64,000 nt of DNA from Brenneria roseae subsp. roseae (GTDB lineage Bacteria > Pseudomonadota > Gammaproteobacteria > Enterobacterales > Enterobacteriaceae). The notes below the pieces were generated by a model. The model ran no database searches, was not told the DNA's origin, and saw nothing but the letters and a program-made list of their open reading frames with translations. Where the stretch lies: the NCBI RefSeq assembly GCF_003115845.1, contig NZ_KZ819028.1, positions 124,001 through 188,000 of the forward strand. The letters run 5' to 3'. Positions 56,510 through 64,000 of the stretch are shown here, one piece after another. The position numbers and the translations under genes are program-made. The stretch's first letter is position 1. Each line of letters opens with the position of its first letter.

Positions 56510-57631
56510 ATGAACGATCGGCATTACGATGTTGTGGTCATCGGCGGCGGGATTGTCGGTCACGCCGTGGCTTATGGGTTGAGCCAGAAAAAAATCAGCG
56601 TAGCGATTTGTGATGGCGGCGACAGTGATTTTCGCGCCTCACGCGGTAATTTCGGTCTGGTCTGGGTGCAAGGCAAAGGGCTGACATGTCCGCCGTATAA
56701 TGAATTATCCCGGCTGGCCTCCCAGCAATGGCCGGATTTCGCCCGGCGCCTACAGACAGAAACCGGCATCGATTGCGGCTTTCGCCGCCCCGGCGGATTG
56801 AATATCTGCATCAGCGCCGATGCGCTGGCGCAGGCTGAACAGGCAATGCGGCAATTGCAACGCGGCAATCCCTCATTCTGCTATCAGGTTTGGGATTCTG
56901 CGGCGTTACGCCGGCATGTGCCGGTCATTTCACCACAGGTGGCGGGCGCCATCTACTCCCCCCATGACGGACACGCCAATCCTCTGCTGACGCTGCGGGC
57001 GCTGTCGCACGCGTTTATACAGGCCGGCGGCCGCTACTTTCCCAATACGCCGGTCAACGACATTGAGCGCGACGGCGACAATTTTCGCCTGCATACCGCA
57101 CAGGGAGAAATCCGCGCCCGGCGGATCGTGTTGGCGGCGGGACTGGAAAACACCCGGCTCGGCATGCAGGTGGGTTTACCCATTCCGATCGAACCGGTTC
57201 GCGGACAGGTGCTGGTCACCGAACGTCTGGCGCCATTGATTGACTATCCCAGCAATATGTTGCGTCAAACGCAGGAAGGCACCGTGATGATCGGCGACTC
57301 GCATGAACATGTCGGCCTGAATAACGGTACGCGGCCGGATATTCAACGCGGTATGGCACAGCGGGCGCTGACCGCATTCCCCGCGCTGGCAAATGTACGT
57401 ATCGTTCGCACCTGGGGAGCATTGCGCATCATGACGCCGGACGGTCTGCCGGTCTATGACACGTCCGATAGTCATCCCGGCGCGTTTGCCGTCACCTGTC
57501 ACAGCGGGGTCACGCTGGCGGCGTTGCACAGTACCCTCCTGCCCGACTGGATACTCGGCGGGAAACTTCATCATCTTTTTGAGGCGTTCAATGTCCAGCG
57601 ATTTATTCTTTCACCCTCTGCCGTCGGTTGA
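56510..57631 (+). CDS. FAD-dependent amino-acid dehydrogenase, beta-type subunit (HcnC/OoxB-like)
   Basis: A 373-residue DAO-family flavoprotein. The FAD motif VVVIGGGIVGHAVAYGLS lies at residues 8-25; GNFGLVWVQGKG and the C-terminal GVTLAALHSTLLPDWI are typical. In HcnABC, opine oxidase and D-hydroxyproline dehydrogenase this subunit oxidises the C-N bond of an amino acid or opine. The next two genes supply the small 2Fe-2S subunit and the large FAD/BFD subunit. The 3' end overlaps the ferredoxin gene by 41 bases. Confidence 0.88.
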   Translation: MNDRHYDVVVIGGGIVGHAVAYGLSQKKISVAICDGGDSDFRASRGNFGLVWVQGKGLTCPPYNELSRLASQQWPDFARRLQTETGIDCGFRRPGGLNICISADALAQAEQAMRQLQRGNPSFCYQVWDSAALRRHVPVISPQVAGAIYSPHDGHANPLLTLRALSHAFIQAGGRYFPNTPVNDIERDGDNFRLHTAQGEIRARRIVLAAGLENTRLGMQVGLPIPIEPVRGQVLVTERLAPLIDYPSNMLRQTQEGTVMIGDSHEHVGLNNGTRPDIQRGMAQRALTAFPALANVRIVRTWGALRIMTPDGLPVYDTSDSHPGAFAVTCHSGVTLAALHSTLLPDWILGGKLHHLFEAFNVQRFILSPSAVG

Positions 57632-57899
57632 CGCCACGTTTGTCACCATTTGGGTTAACGGCAACCCATTGCCGGCTCGATCTGACTGGACGATCGCCGC
57701 GGCGCTGCTCGCCAATGGCTTGACGGCCTGTCGGACAACGGCCATTGATGCACAGCCTCGCGGGCCTTTCTGCATGATGGGGAGTTGTTTCGAATGCCGG
57801 GTTACCGTCGATGACGTACCGAACATTCAGGCCTGCATGACGCCAGTGCGTGCCGGCATGCACATTGCGTTTCCACAGGGAGCCAGAACAGTACAATGA
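57591..57899 (+). CDS. 2Fe-2S ferredoxin-like subunit (HcnA-like)
   Basis: A 102-residue protein with the 2Fe-2S pattern GPFCMMGSCFECRVTVDD and NIQACMTPVRAGM, plus an earlier Cys (TACRTT). This is the small electron-transfer subunit of HcnABC-type dehydrogenases. The start gives MSSDLFFHPLPS and lies inside the end of the preceding gene; it overlaps the following gene by 4 bases (ATGA). Three overlapping genes argue for a fixed complex. Confidence 0.88.
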   Translation: MSSDLFFHPLPSVDATFVTIWVNGNPLPARSDWTIAAALLANGLTACRTTAIDAQPRGPFCMMGSCFECRVTVDDVPNIQACMTPVRAGMHIAFPQGARTVQ

Positions 57900-59371
57900 A
57901 TACGACTGACGCGATGACGCAAACAGCAGATACGCATTCTTTTGAGTCGGACGCCTCCCGCGCACCCGACCTCAAGCGGAATAACATCGATTTATTGATC
58001 GTCGGCGCCGGTCCCGCCGGGTTAAAAGCGGCGCAGGAGGCCAGCCAGGCAGGGCTGAGCGTCTGGCTGGCGGATGAAAACCCGCTGCCGGGAGGACAAA
58101 TCTATCGTCACGTCACCCGCTCGCCCATCAGCCATGCAGACGCCATTTTCGGCCCCGATTACCGTGCCGGACGTCAATTGGCCGGGCAGGCCTTTTCGCC
58201 GCGGATTCGCTATCTGCCCAACACGCTGGTCTGGCAAATCACGCCGGAGAAACAGGTTTTTCTGCTGGAAAAAGGCGAAACCACCCGCAACTACCAGATT
58301 CAGGCACGCTTCATTTTGCTGGCGGTCGGCGCGCAGGAGCGCACGTTCCCGATGCCGGGCTGGACGCTGCCGGGCGCCATGACCGTCGGCGCGGCACAAT
58401 TGCTGATGAAATCCGCCGGTCTGTTGCCGCCGGCACAAAGCGTACTGGTGGGAAACGGCCCGCTATTGCTGCTGTTTGCCACGCAGGTTATCCGGGCAGG
58501 CGGGCGTATTCAGGCGATTCTCGACACCAGCACGTCGCGCCATTACCTGCGCGCCCTGCCGTTTCTGCCCTCGGCCCTGCGCCACACGTCAGGCTATCTG
58601 TACAAAGGCTGGCAGCTGCTGCGCGAAATAAAACGGGCGCGTATTCCGTATTTCTCCGGAGTCAGCAATCTGGCGATCGAAGGCGAAGCGCAGGTGAGCG
58701 CCATCGGTTTCACCCGAAAGGGTAAAACGCACCGGCTGGAAACCCCCACGGTGCTGAGCCACATTGGGGTGACGCCCGCCACCCAACTGGCCAATGCCAT
58801 GGGGTGCCGACTGCAATGGAACGCGCAATATCAATATTGGGAACCCTGCCTGGACGCGTATCTACAATCCAGTCAGCGGGGGGTTTACATTGCCGGCGAC
58901 GCCAGCGGTATCGTCGGCGCCGCGGCGTCGGCGCTGAGCGGACACCTCGCCGCGCTGGGCATTTTGCAAGCCGCGGGCGTCATCAGTTTTCAGGAACGGG
59001 ACAAACAGGGGCATGATTTACAGGCGGCGTTGCATAAGGAACTGGCCATCAGGCCCTTTCTTGCCGCGTGCTATCCCGTACCGCAAGCGGCTTACCAGCC
59101 AGCGGATGACGTGATGATTTGCCGCTGCGAACAGGTCAGCGCAGGTGATATTCGTCTGGCGGCTAAAATGGGATGCAGCGGCGCCAACCAGCTCAAGGCC
59201 TTTACCCGCTGCGGGATGGGGCCGTGTCAGGGACGCATGTGCGCGCAAAATGCCGCGCAGCTGCTGGCTCATACGCAACAGCGCGATATGTCGGGAGTGG
59301 GTTATCAACGCAACCGCTTCCCCATCAAACCCATTACGCTGGCGGAACTGGCCCAGAGCGGGGAAGAGTAA
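57896..59371 (+). CDS. FAD/BFD dehydrogenase, alpha-type subunit (HcnB/OoxA-like)
   Basis: A 491-residue flavoprotein. FAD motif LLIVGAGPAGLKAAQEAS (about 33-50), a second nucleotide motif around VLVGNGPLLLLFA, FAD end motif YIAGDASGIVGAAAS, and a C-terminal BFD-type iron-sulfur domain (MICRCEQVSAGDIRLA, then RCGMGPCQGRMC). This is the large subunit of HcnABC/opine-oxidase-like membrane-linked dehydrogenases that pass electrons to the respiratory chain. About 30 polar residues precede the Rossmann fold. Cyanide synthase is unlikely in this context. Confidence 0.88.
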   Translation: MNTTDAMTQTADTHSFESDASRAPDLKRNNIDLLIVGAGPAGLKAAQEASQAGLSVWLADENPLPGGQIYRHVTRSPISHADAIFGPDYRAGRQLAGQAFSPRIRYLPNTLVWQITPEKQVFLLEKGETTRNYQIQARFILLAVGAQERTFPMPGWTLPGAMTVGAAQLLMKSAGLLPPAQSVLVGNGPLLLLFATQVIRAGGRIQAILDTSTSRHYLRALPFLPSALRHTSGYLYKGWQLLREIKRARIPYFSGVSNLAIEGEAQVSAIGFTRKGKTHRLETPTVLSHIGVTPATQLANAMGCRLQWNAQYQYWEPCLDAYLQSSQRGVYIAGDASGIVGAAASALSGHLAALGILQAAGVISFQERDKQGHDLQAALHKELAIRPFLAACYPVPQAAYQPADDVMICRCEQVSAGDIRLAAKMGCSGANQLKAFTRCGMGPCQGRMCAQNAAQLLAHTQQRDMSGVGYQRNRFPIKPITLAELAQSGEE

Positions 59372-59452
59372 CGAAATCAGGTACGGCCGCGACAAAAAAC
59401 GGATTGAATCCGTTAATTTCACGCATGCCGGCAGATGCGACGTCAAATCGCT

Positions 59453-59689
59453 TTATATATCGTGATGCGTTTTTTTCCATACTATCATTCTGGATGACAT
59501 CGCTTGCCGGACAGCGCGGTCGTGGCGGTTTTTCCACCGCGGCATCCCATCGGAAACCATCACCTTATTGAGTACGCCGTATTGGGCCAGCAACATCCGG
59601 CCAGCCAGTTCCAGTTGATCGGCCTGCATCAACGGCACCAGTGAGATTCGCAGCAGCATCAATCCGGCCAGAACAAGACGATAGCACAT
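59453..59689 (-). CDS. Small hypothetical protein with hydrophobic N-terminus
   Basis: A 78-residue ORF with a very good ribosome site (GAGGAGGGAAGGA just before the ATG). It begins MCYRLVLAGLMLLRISLVPL, a signal or anchor sequence, and ends in a basic tail. It is 34 bases downstream of the ygiW-like gene on the same strand, so it could be its second cistron. No homologue is recognised. The strong ribosome site is the main support. Confidence 0.5.
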   Translation of the reverse strand: MCYRLVLAGLMLLRISLVPLMQADQLELAGRMLLAQYGVLNKVMVSDGMPRWKNRHDRAVRQAMSSRMIVWKKTHHDI

Positions 59690-59723
59690 GTCCTTCCCTC
59701 CTCACCGTTCAGCGCCGAAGCGC

Positions 59724-60080
59724 TCAGTCCGCGACCCGAATATTCATCACCTTTATCTTGTTGAAACGAACGAATTCCCGATCATATTTTCCAGCGATCT
59801 CAATTGTTGATTTATCATCGATTCGAAGATTGATAGGCCACCGTTTGTGATCGATTTTGATTAAAATCGTTCCCGTGCCATCGCTGAATTCATACAGATC
59901 GTCATAATAGGCCGCGCGTCTGATGATATTGCCTTTCAGAACCACGAAGTCATGGTCGCGCCCATATTCAAGCAGCGTTTTGACGGAGGTGGGGGAGCCA
60001 TTGGGGCCGATATATTGCGCCCAGGCGGCGGAACTGCTGATGGCCAGAATGAAGGCGCCAATAATAAAACGTGATTTCAT
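59724..60080 (-). CDS. YgiW/YdeI-family OB-fold periplasmic protein
   Basis: A 118-residue periplasmic protein with signal peptide (RFIIGAFILAISSSAAWA). The BOF (bacterial OB-fold) domain has VLKGNIIRRAAYYDDLYEFSDGTGTILIKID and the end EFVRFNKIKVMNIRV. YgiW, YdeI and VisP are stress-tolerance proteins. It is divergent from a PepSY protein and two-component genes, as ygiW is from qseBC in E. coli, and probably regulated by that system. Confidence 0.88.
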   Translation of the reverse strand: MKSRFIIGAFILAISSSAAWAQYIGPNGSPTSVKTLLEYGRDHDFVVLKGNIIRRAAYYDDLYEFSDGTGTILIKIDHKRWPINLRIDDKSTIEIAGKYDREFVRFNKIKVMNIRVAD

Positions 60081-60155
60081 GTTATATCCCTTCTGTTAAA
60101 CGCGGTGACAGTTACCGCAGAAAGCGACGCTGTCGCTGCTATGGGGAAAGAATAA

Positions 60156-60171
60156 ATGAACGAAAATGAAC
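60156..60171. promoter_or_regulatory. Direct-repeat box 1 (ATGAAC, spaced 10)
   Basis: ATGAAC occurs at 60156-60161 and 60166-60171. Direct repeats one helical turn apart are the usual target of OmpR-family regulators. It is oriented toward the minus-strand ygiW-like gene. Confidence 0.45.
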
Positions 60172-60226
60172 GGCAGGTGAATACTGAAAAAGGCGCCCGG
60201 CGGCGAATACACGCCACCACAGCACT

Positions 60227-60243
60227 GTTCATGTCAGGTTCAT
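60227..60243. promoter_or_regulatory. Direct-repeat box 2 (GTTCAT, spaced 11)
   Basis: GTTCAT occurs at 60227-60232 and 60238-60243: the same motif as box 1 in the opposite direction, toward the PepSY and two-component genes. It is a candidate autoregulation site. Confidence 0.45.
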
Positions 60244-60291
60244 TTTCATGTTGTCAAAATGTCCTATGCGTTCTCTGCCACAGGTACGGAT

Positions 60292-60645
60292 ATGAAAAAA
60301 AGCGGATTTTCGCGCTACCTCTCTCTTTACCCAATACTGTTTATGCTTGGTCCGGCCCTTCATGCCGGATCGGCTTTAGCAGGGGACAAACACGAGCAGG
60401 ATTTGGCTCGCTCGGCGTTACAGTCAGGCCAGGTGATCCCCTTTGCCACCGTGCAGTCGCGTCTGATGGAGGAGTGCCAGTGCCAGGTATTGGAAGCCAA
60501 GCTGCATTCTGAAAAGAAGCATGACAACAAATGGTTTATCTACGAGATTAAAGCCATTACCCCGAACGGGCGGATCGTAAAGCTGGAGATGGACGCACGC
60601 TCCGGCAATATCCTGCGCATGAAAAACAAGGGCTGGAAGAATTGA
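60292..60645 (+). CDS. PepSY-domain periplasmic protein
   Basis: A 117-residue protein with signal peptide (YLSLYPILFMLGPALHAGSALA) and a single PepSY domain: ARSALQSGQVIPFATVQSRL, then WFIYEIKAITPNGRIVKLEMDARSGNILRM. PepSY proteins near OmpR-type systems are thought to modulate sensors or bind cations. The ATG at 60292 gives a clean signal peptide. It lies 25 bases upstream of the response regulator gene. Confidence 0.82.
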   Translation: MKKSGFSRYLSLYPILFMLGPALHAGSALAGDKHEQDLARSALQSGQVIPFATVQSRLMEECQCQVLEAKLHSEKKHDNKWFIYEIKAITPNGRIVKLEMDARSGNILRMKNKGWKN

Positions 60646-60670
60646 GAACAAAAATAAGGGGAGCGTGCAG

Positions 60671-61342
60671 ATGAAGATCCTGGTGGCGGAAGACGACATG
60701 ACGCTGCAAAGGCAGCTTGTCGAGATGCTCAAAACCGCAGGTTATGTTGTGGAGGCCAGTGCCGACGGGCAGGATGTCCATTATCTCGGCGATACGGAAG
60801 ACTTCGACGCCGTATTGCTGGATCTCGGCCTGCCGGTGATGGACGGGCTGAACATACTCAGAAAATGGCGTGAATCCGGGCGCAATATGCCGGTACTGGT
60901 GCTGACGGCCCGGGGCAACTGGCATGAAAAGGTCGCGGGTATTGACGCCGGCGCGGATGACTACCTGACCAAGCCGTTTCATGCATCGGAACTGCTGGCT
61001 CGCGTAAGGGCGCTGATTCGCCGCGCCGCCGGACTGGCATCATCGGTGTTGAAGTGTGGCGCCGTCACACTGGATACGCGTAACGGCAGCGTTACCTATG
61101 AAGAGAAGCCCGTTGCCCTCACCAGTCATGAATATAAACTGCTGGAATATCTGATGCATCGGCCAGGACGGCTCATTTCACGAACCGAGTTGACGGAACA
61201 TATTTATGCGCAGGATTTCGATCGGGACTCAAACACCATCGAGGTATTTGTTGGACGCCTGCGTAAAAAACTTCATCCTTCCATCATCCAGACCGTAAGG
61301 GGACTGGGCTATCGGCTGATCGACAATGAACAGCCAGACTAA
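60671..61342 (+). CDS. OmpR-family response regulator
   Basis: A 223-residue regulator. The receiver domain has acidic residues EDD (7-9), phospho-Asp51 in AVLLDLGLPVMDG and Lys101 in YLTKPF. The C-terminal winged helix has LTSHEYKLLEYLMHRPGRLISRTEL and FVGRLRKKL, RGLGYRL. It resembles the QseB/PmrA/PhoP group; which one is not decided. ATG with GGGGAG upstream was taken instead of GTG at 60665. It overlaps the kinase gene by 17 bases. Confidence 0.9.
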   Translation: MKILVAEDDMTLQRQLVEMLKTAGYVVEASADGQDVHYLGDTEDFDAVLLDLGLPVMDGLNILRKWRESGRNMPVLVLTARGNWHEKVAGIDAGADDYLTKPFHASELLARVRALIRRAAGLASSVLKCGAVTLDTRNGSVTYEEKPVALTSHEYKLLEYLMHRPGRLISRTELTEHIYAQDFDRDSNTIEVFVGRLRKKLHPSIIQTVRGLGYRLIDNEQPD

Positions 61343-62768
61343 CGCGCCCCCCGACCGCAAACGCGCGGGATCGCTGCGGGTCCGGCTGTTTTGGACCACC
61401 GTGGGAGGGATCGCGCTGGCGCTGCTGCTTTCCGGTCTGGCCCTGACGACCCTGTTCAGAGATCATGTCGTAAATCAGTTTCAGGCAGCATTAACGCGCC
61501 AACTGGATCAGCTTTTGGTGACGCTCGAGTTCGATGACACCGGTCATCCGGAAGTCGATGCGACAGCGCTGTTTGATCCGCGCTTACAGAAACAGTATTC
61601 CGGCTTTTACTGGCAGATAGATGAATTTCCTGACGCGGGTTCTCCCGTCATTGGCATACTGCGCTCTCGTTCGCTATGGGATGCCAATCTCTCTTTGCCG
61701 TTTGATAACCACACGCCGCCTCCCGGCGAACTGGCCGTCAGTGAAACGGTAGGGCCCGCGGGAGAATCGCTGCTCGTTCTGCAACGCATTGTCTCCTCGC
61801 CAGACTCGCCGGGCCGCCACTACCGCCTGATCGTCGCTGGCAATCTGCGTTTCAATCTGGAAGCCACGGAGCGTTTCGGCCGCGCGCTGGCCCTTGCCGA
61901 AATCTTCCTGCTGCTGCTATTAACCCTGTCAGCCTGGGCTCAGGTCGCCATCGGCCTTAAGCCGTTGAAGGCGCTACAGCAGGCGCTTAAATCCGTGCGG
62001 GATGGCGCGCCCCAGATGGCAGGCCGTTTTCCACAGGAAGTGCAGCCGTTGGTCGACGATTTCAATCAGGTGCTCGCCGCCAATGCAACCGCCGTACAGC
62101 GGGCCCGCACGCAGGCCGGCAATCTGGCGCATGCGCTCAAAACGCCGCTGACTATTCTTGAGAACGAGGCCGATCAGGCACAGACTCGCCACGGCAGCAT
62201 TCCTCCTGAAATCATCAAGGAGCAGCTCGCTCAGATACGCCGCCATATCGACTGGCATCTGATGCGGGCAAGGGTGGCCGCCGTACACGGTTTGTCCGCA
62301 CAACAAACCAACGTAACGGAAACGGTGTCAGGTTTACTGAGGGTGCTGGACCGCGTGTTCGCTGACAAACCGATTCAGGTGAGCATGCAAGCGCCTTCTC
62401 AACCCATCTGGTTTGCCGGAGAAGAACAGGATCTACAGGAAATTGTGGGCAACCTGCTGGAAAATGCCTTCAAATGGTCTCATTCCAGCATTGCCGTCAC
62501 TCTGTCAACGCTACCGCAGACGCCTGACTGGCTGGAAATCCTGATAGAAGATAATGGCCCCGGCATCGCCGTTTCACGACTGAAAGCCGTCACACAGCGT
62601 GGAGTAAGGCTGGATGAAAACACCCCGGGCTCGGGATTGGGTCTGGCCATTGTGCAGGACCTGATCCAACTCTACGGTGGAGAGTTTGAACTGAAAAATC
62701 TGCACGGCGACCAGGGCGGGTTACGTGCCCGGGTTTGTCTGCCAGGCGCTAGGGTGAACAGGGCATAG
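61326..62768 (+). CDS. Sensor histidine kinase, partner of the OmpR-family regulator
   Basis: A 480-residue kinase with two membrane segments (about 22-44 and 188-210) and a periplasmic sensor region of roughly 140 residues. The phospho-acceptor is His269 in NLAHALKTPLTILENE, followed by N-box NLLENAFKW, DNGPGI and GSGLGLAIVQDL. The layout with an AHALKTPL-type H-box is PhoQ-like. The signal is unknown; the PepSY and YgiW neighbours suggest cations, peptides or envelope stress. Confidence 0.9.
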   Translation: MNSQTNAPPDRKRAGSLRVRLFWTTVGGIALALLLSGLALTTLFRDHVVNQFQAALTRQLDQLLVTLEFDDTGHPEVDATALFDPRLQKQYSGFYWQIDEFPDAGSPVIGILRSRSLWDANLSLPFDNHTPPPGELAVSETVGPAGESLLVLQRIVSSPDSPGRHYRLIVAGNLRFNLEATERFGRALALAEIFLLLLLTLSAWAQVAIGLKPLKALQQALKSVRDGAPQMAGRFPQEVQPLVDDFNQVLAANATAVQRARTQAGNLAHALKTPLTILENEADQAQTRHGSIPPEIIKEQLAQIRRHIDWHLMRARVAAVHGLSAQQTNVTETVSGLLRVLDRVFADKPIQVSMQAPSQPIWFAGEEQDLQEIVGNLLENAFKWSHSSIAVTLSTLPQTPDWLEILIEDNGPGIAVSRLKAVTQRGVRLDENTPGSGLGLAIVQDLIQLYGGEFELKNLHGDQGGLRARVCLPGARVNRA

Positions 62769-62907
62769 CGGCGCTGGCAATGCGTTTACTCAGGGCGGGG
62801 GACGAGTCTGCGAGCCAAAGCCGGCAGGGATATCGCAAGACTCACGCTCCAATTCACATCATTAACGCAATAAACAAATAATTATAATAAGTTACCGGAT
62901 TTCCGCC

Positions 62908-63726
62908 CTATTCAGGATTAAGCACAAATTTTTCAATCGCATAGGCCACGCCATCTTCCTGATTGGTTTTGGTCACAAACTGACTGATGGCTTTTACCGC
63001 TTCGGTGGCATTCCCCATCGCGACCCCCAACCCGGCATATTTCAGCATGGCCAGATCGTTTTCCTGATCGCCCAGCGTCATCACATTTTCGCGCGTAATA
63101 CCGAGGTGTTGCGCCAACATTTTCACCCCTTCGCCTTTGTTGACGCGCTTATCCAGAATTTCCAGATAATATTCGGCGCTTTTCATGATGGTGTAACGCT
63201 CAAACGCTTCCGGCGGGATTTGGCTGATTGCCCGATCCAGCACCGGCGGCTCATCAATCATCATGACTTTCGGGAATGTCAGGTTACGGTCCATCTCTTC
63301 CACCGCACGGTATTTCAGCGGCATACCGGTCAGATGCGCCTCATGGACGGTATAACGGCTGATGTCCTTGTTGGCGGTATAGACGAAATTGAAATCCAGC
63401 GCATGGAAATGAACATTCAGCTTACGGGACAGCGCTTCAAAATAGAGATAATCATCAAAGCTCAGCGTCGTTTGCGCCACACAGTCGCCATTTGCCGCAC
63501 GCTGCACCAGTGCGCCGTTATTGGTGACGCAAAAGCAATCTTCCTGCTGTAAATCCAGTTCTGCCAGATAGCGTTCCACACCAATGAACGGACGGCCCGT
63601 CGCCAGCACCACCTGAACGCCTTTCTCTCTTGCCGCGGCGATAGCCGCTTTCACTGCGGGAGAAATTTGATTTTGCGGCGTCAGCAACGTCCCATCCATA
63701 TCAATTGCGATCAGTTTTATAGACAT
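62908..63726 (-). CDS. yidA: HAD-family sugar phosphatase YidA
   Basis: A 272-residue Cof-type HAD phosphatase. Motif I DMDGTLLTP (residues 9-17), motif II ATGRP, motif III Lys in DKRVNKGEG, and motif IV GDQENDLAMLKYAGLGVAMGNA are all present, and alignment with E. coli YidA (270) holds throughout. YidA hydrolyses sugar phosphates such as erythrose 4-phosphate and mannose 1-phosphate. Single gene here. Confidence 0.95.
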   Translation of the reverse strand: MSIKLIAIDMDGTLLTPQNQISPAVKAAIAAAREKGVQVVLATGRPFIGVERYLAELDLQQEDCFCVTNNGALVQRAANGDCVAQTTLSFDDYLYFEALSRKLNVHFHALDFNFVYTANKDISRYTVHEAHLTGMPLKYRAVEEMDRNLTFPKVMMIDEPPVLDRAISQIPPEAFERYTIMKSAEYYLEILDKRVNKGEGVKMLAQHLGITRENVMTLGDQENDLAMLKYAGLGVAMGNATEAVKAISQFVTKTNQEDGVAYAIEKFVLNPE

Positions 63727-63751
63727 AATTTTCTCAGCATTAATAACCTGC

Positions 63752-63783
<32 letters not shown>

Positions 63784-63825
63784 CCAGTGAAATGCGGCAT
63801 GATGGCGCTCCCATGACAGACCAAG

Positions 63826-63852
63826 TAAAAAGCCGTGCCGACCGCACGGCTT
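63826..63852 (-). terminator. Rho-independent terminator of the GH1 gene
   Basis: AAGCCGTGC (63830-63838) and GCACGGCTT (63844-63852) form a 9-bp stem; on the minus strand a T-run (63826-63831) follows. It ends transcription of the glycosidase gene entering from the right. Confidence 0.82.
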
Positions 63853-63912
63853 ACATCGAGAACGATCCCCATCAGCGACTGAAATGAGGATGGTCATCGT
63901 TACGTTTTTTCT

Positions 63913-64000
63913 CTATAGCGCCGCGCCGTTGCTGGCGATCACCTGCTTATACCAGTTAAAACTCTTTTTACGGGAGCGCCGTAACGTCCCTGTACCATCA
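63913..64000 (-). CDS. C-terminal end of a GH1 6-phospho-beta-glucosidase
   Basis: The frame open at the right edge reads DGTGTLRRSRKKSFNWYKQV then IASNGAAL and a stop. The (K)KSFxWYKxVIxxNG ending is the hallmark C-terminus of family 1 6-phospho-beta-glucosidases (BglA, AscB, ArbB). These hydrolyse phosphorylated beta-glucosides imported by PTS systems. Only about 28 residues are inside the window, so the exact member cannot be named. Confidence 0.75.
   Translation of the reverse strand, partial: DGTGTLRRSRKKSFNWYKQVIASNGAAL

Noticed and set aside
57896-59371. Reading the three dehydrogenase genes as hydrogen cyanide synthase hcnABC
   Set aside because: Gene order, racemase, C-S lyase and binding-protein context suit a catabolic opine/amino-acid dehydrogenase; the family is broad and cyanogenesis is confined to a few lineages.
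60671-62768. Naming the two-component pair PhoPQ or QseBC
   Set aside because: The H-box is PhoQ-like but the ygiW-like neighbour is QseBC-like, and the sensor domain could not be assigned by eye.

Overview
The window is chromosomal DNA from a member of the Enterobacterales. AvtA, GhrB, DppABCDF, the srl operon, DcuSR, YidE, IbpAB, YidQ and YidA are all close to their Escherichia coli counterparts, and ibpB-ibpA sit between yidE and yidQ as they do in E. coli. Catabolic loci that E. coli lacks (reductive pyrimidine degradation, guanidine carboxylase, an HcnABC-like dehydrogenase) and the moderate-to-high G+C of the genes fit a plant- or environment-associated genus such as Brenneria, Dickeya or Pectobacterium. 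The genus is inference only. No rRNA, tRNA, CRISPR array or prophage was recognised.

Layout. 1-3.6 kb: the 3' end of ghrB, a periplasmic DUF4432 protein and avtA, followed by a 198-bp miniature element with IS50-like ends. 3.9-10.6 kb (minus strand): the reductive pyrimidine operon preT-preA-hydA-carbamoyl-beta-alanine amidohydrolase with its RutR-type regulator. 10.8-20.8 kb (plus strand): a guanidine operon with a sigma-54-like promoter, a guanidine-I (ykkC) riboswitch, an ABC importer, two DUF1989 proteins, a biotin-dependent guanidine/urea carboxylase and allophanate hydrolase. 20.9-29.3 kb: a Thi5/NMT1-type ABC importer with its own RutR-like box, a class III aminotransferase, a YdfG-like reductase and a MocR regulator. 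These plausibly finish pyrimidine breakdown (beta-alanine to malonic semialdehyde to 3-hydroxypropionate), so the guanidine operon appears to interrupt a pyrimidine locus.

29.3-35.3 kb: dppABCDF, with four tandem 74-bp hairpin repeats between dppA and dppB. 36.4-47 kb: an organic-acid and sorbitol region with a 2-hydroxycarboxylate transporter, the complete srlAEBD-gutM-srlR operon ending in a gutQ remnant, a divergent fructose-6-phosphate aldolase, the fumarate/citrate-sensing DcuSR pair and a DASS anion transporter. 47.5-51.1 kb: yidE, ibpB, ibpA (with a sigma-32-like promoter and a probable RNA-thermometer leader) and yidQ.

51.2-59.4 kb is the least explained region. It holds an orphan peptide-type binding protein, an FCD-type GntR regulator, a CMD-domain protein, a PatB/MalY-like C-S lyase, an Asp/Glu-racemase-family protein and a three-gene HcnABC/opine-oxidase-like dehydrogenase. 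An identical 35-bp sequence lies upstream of both plus-strand units, which suggests one regulon for an unassigned amino-acid-like substrate. The window closes with a ygiW/PepSY/two-component module, yidA and the end of a GH1 glycosidase gene.
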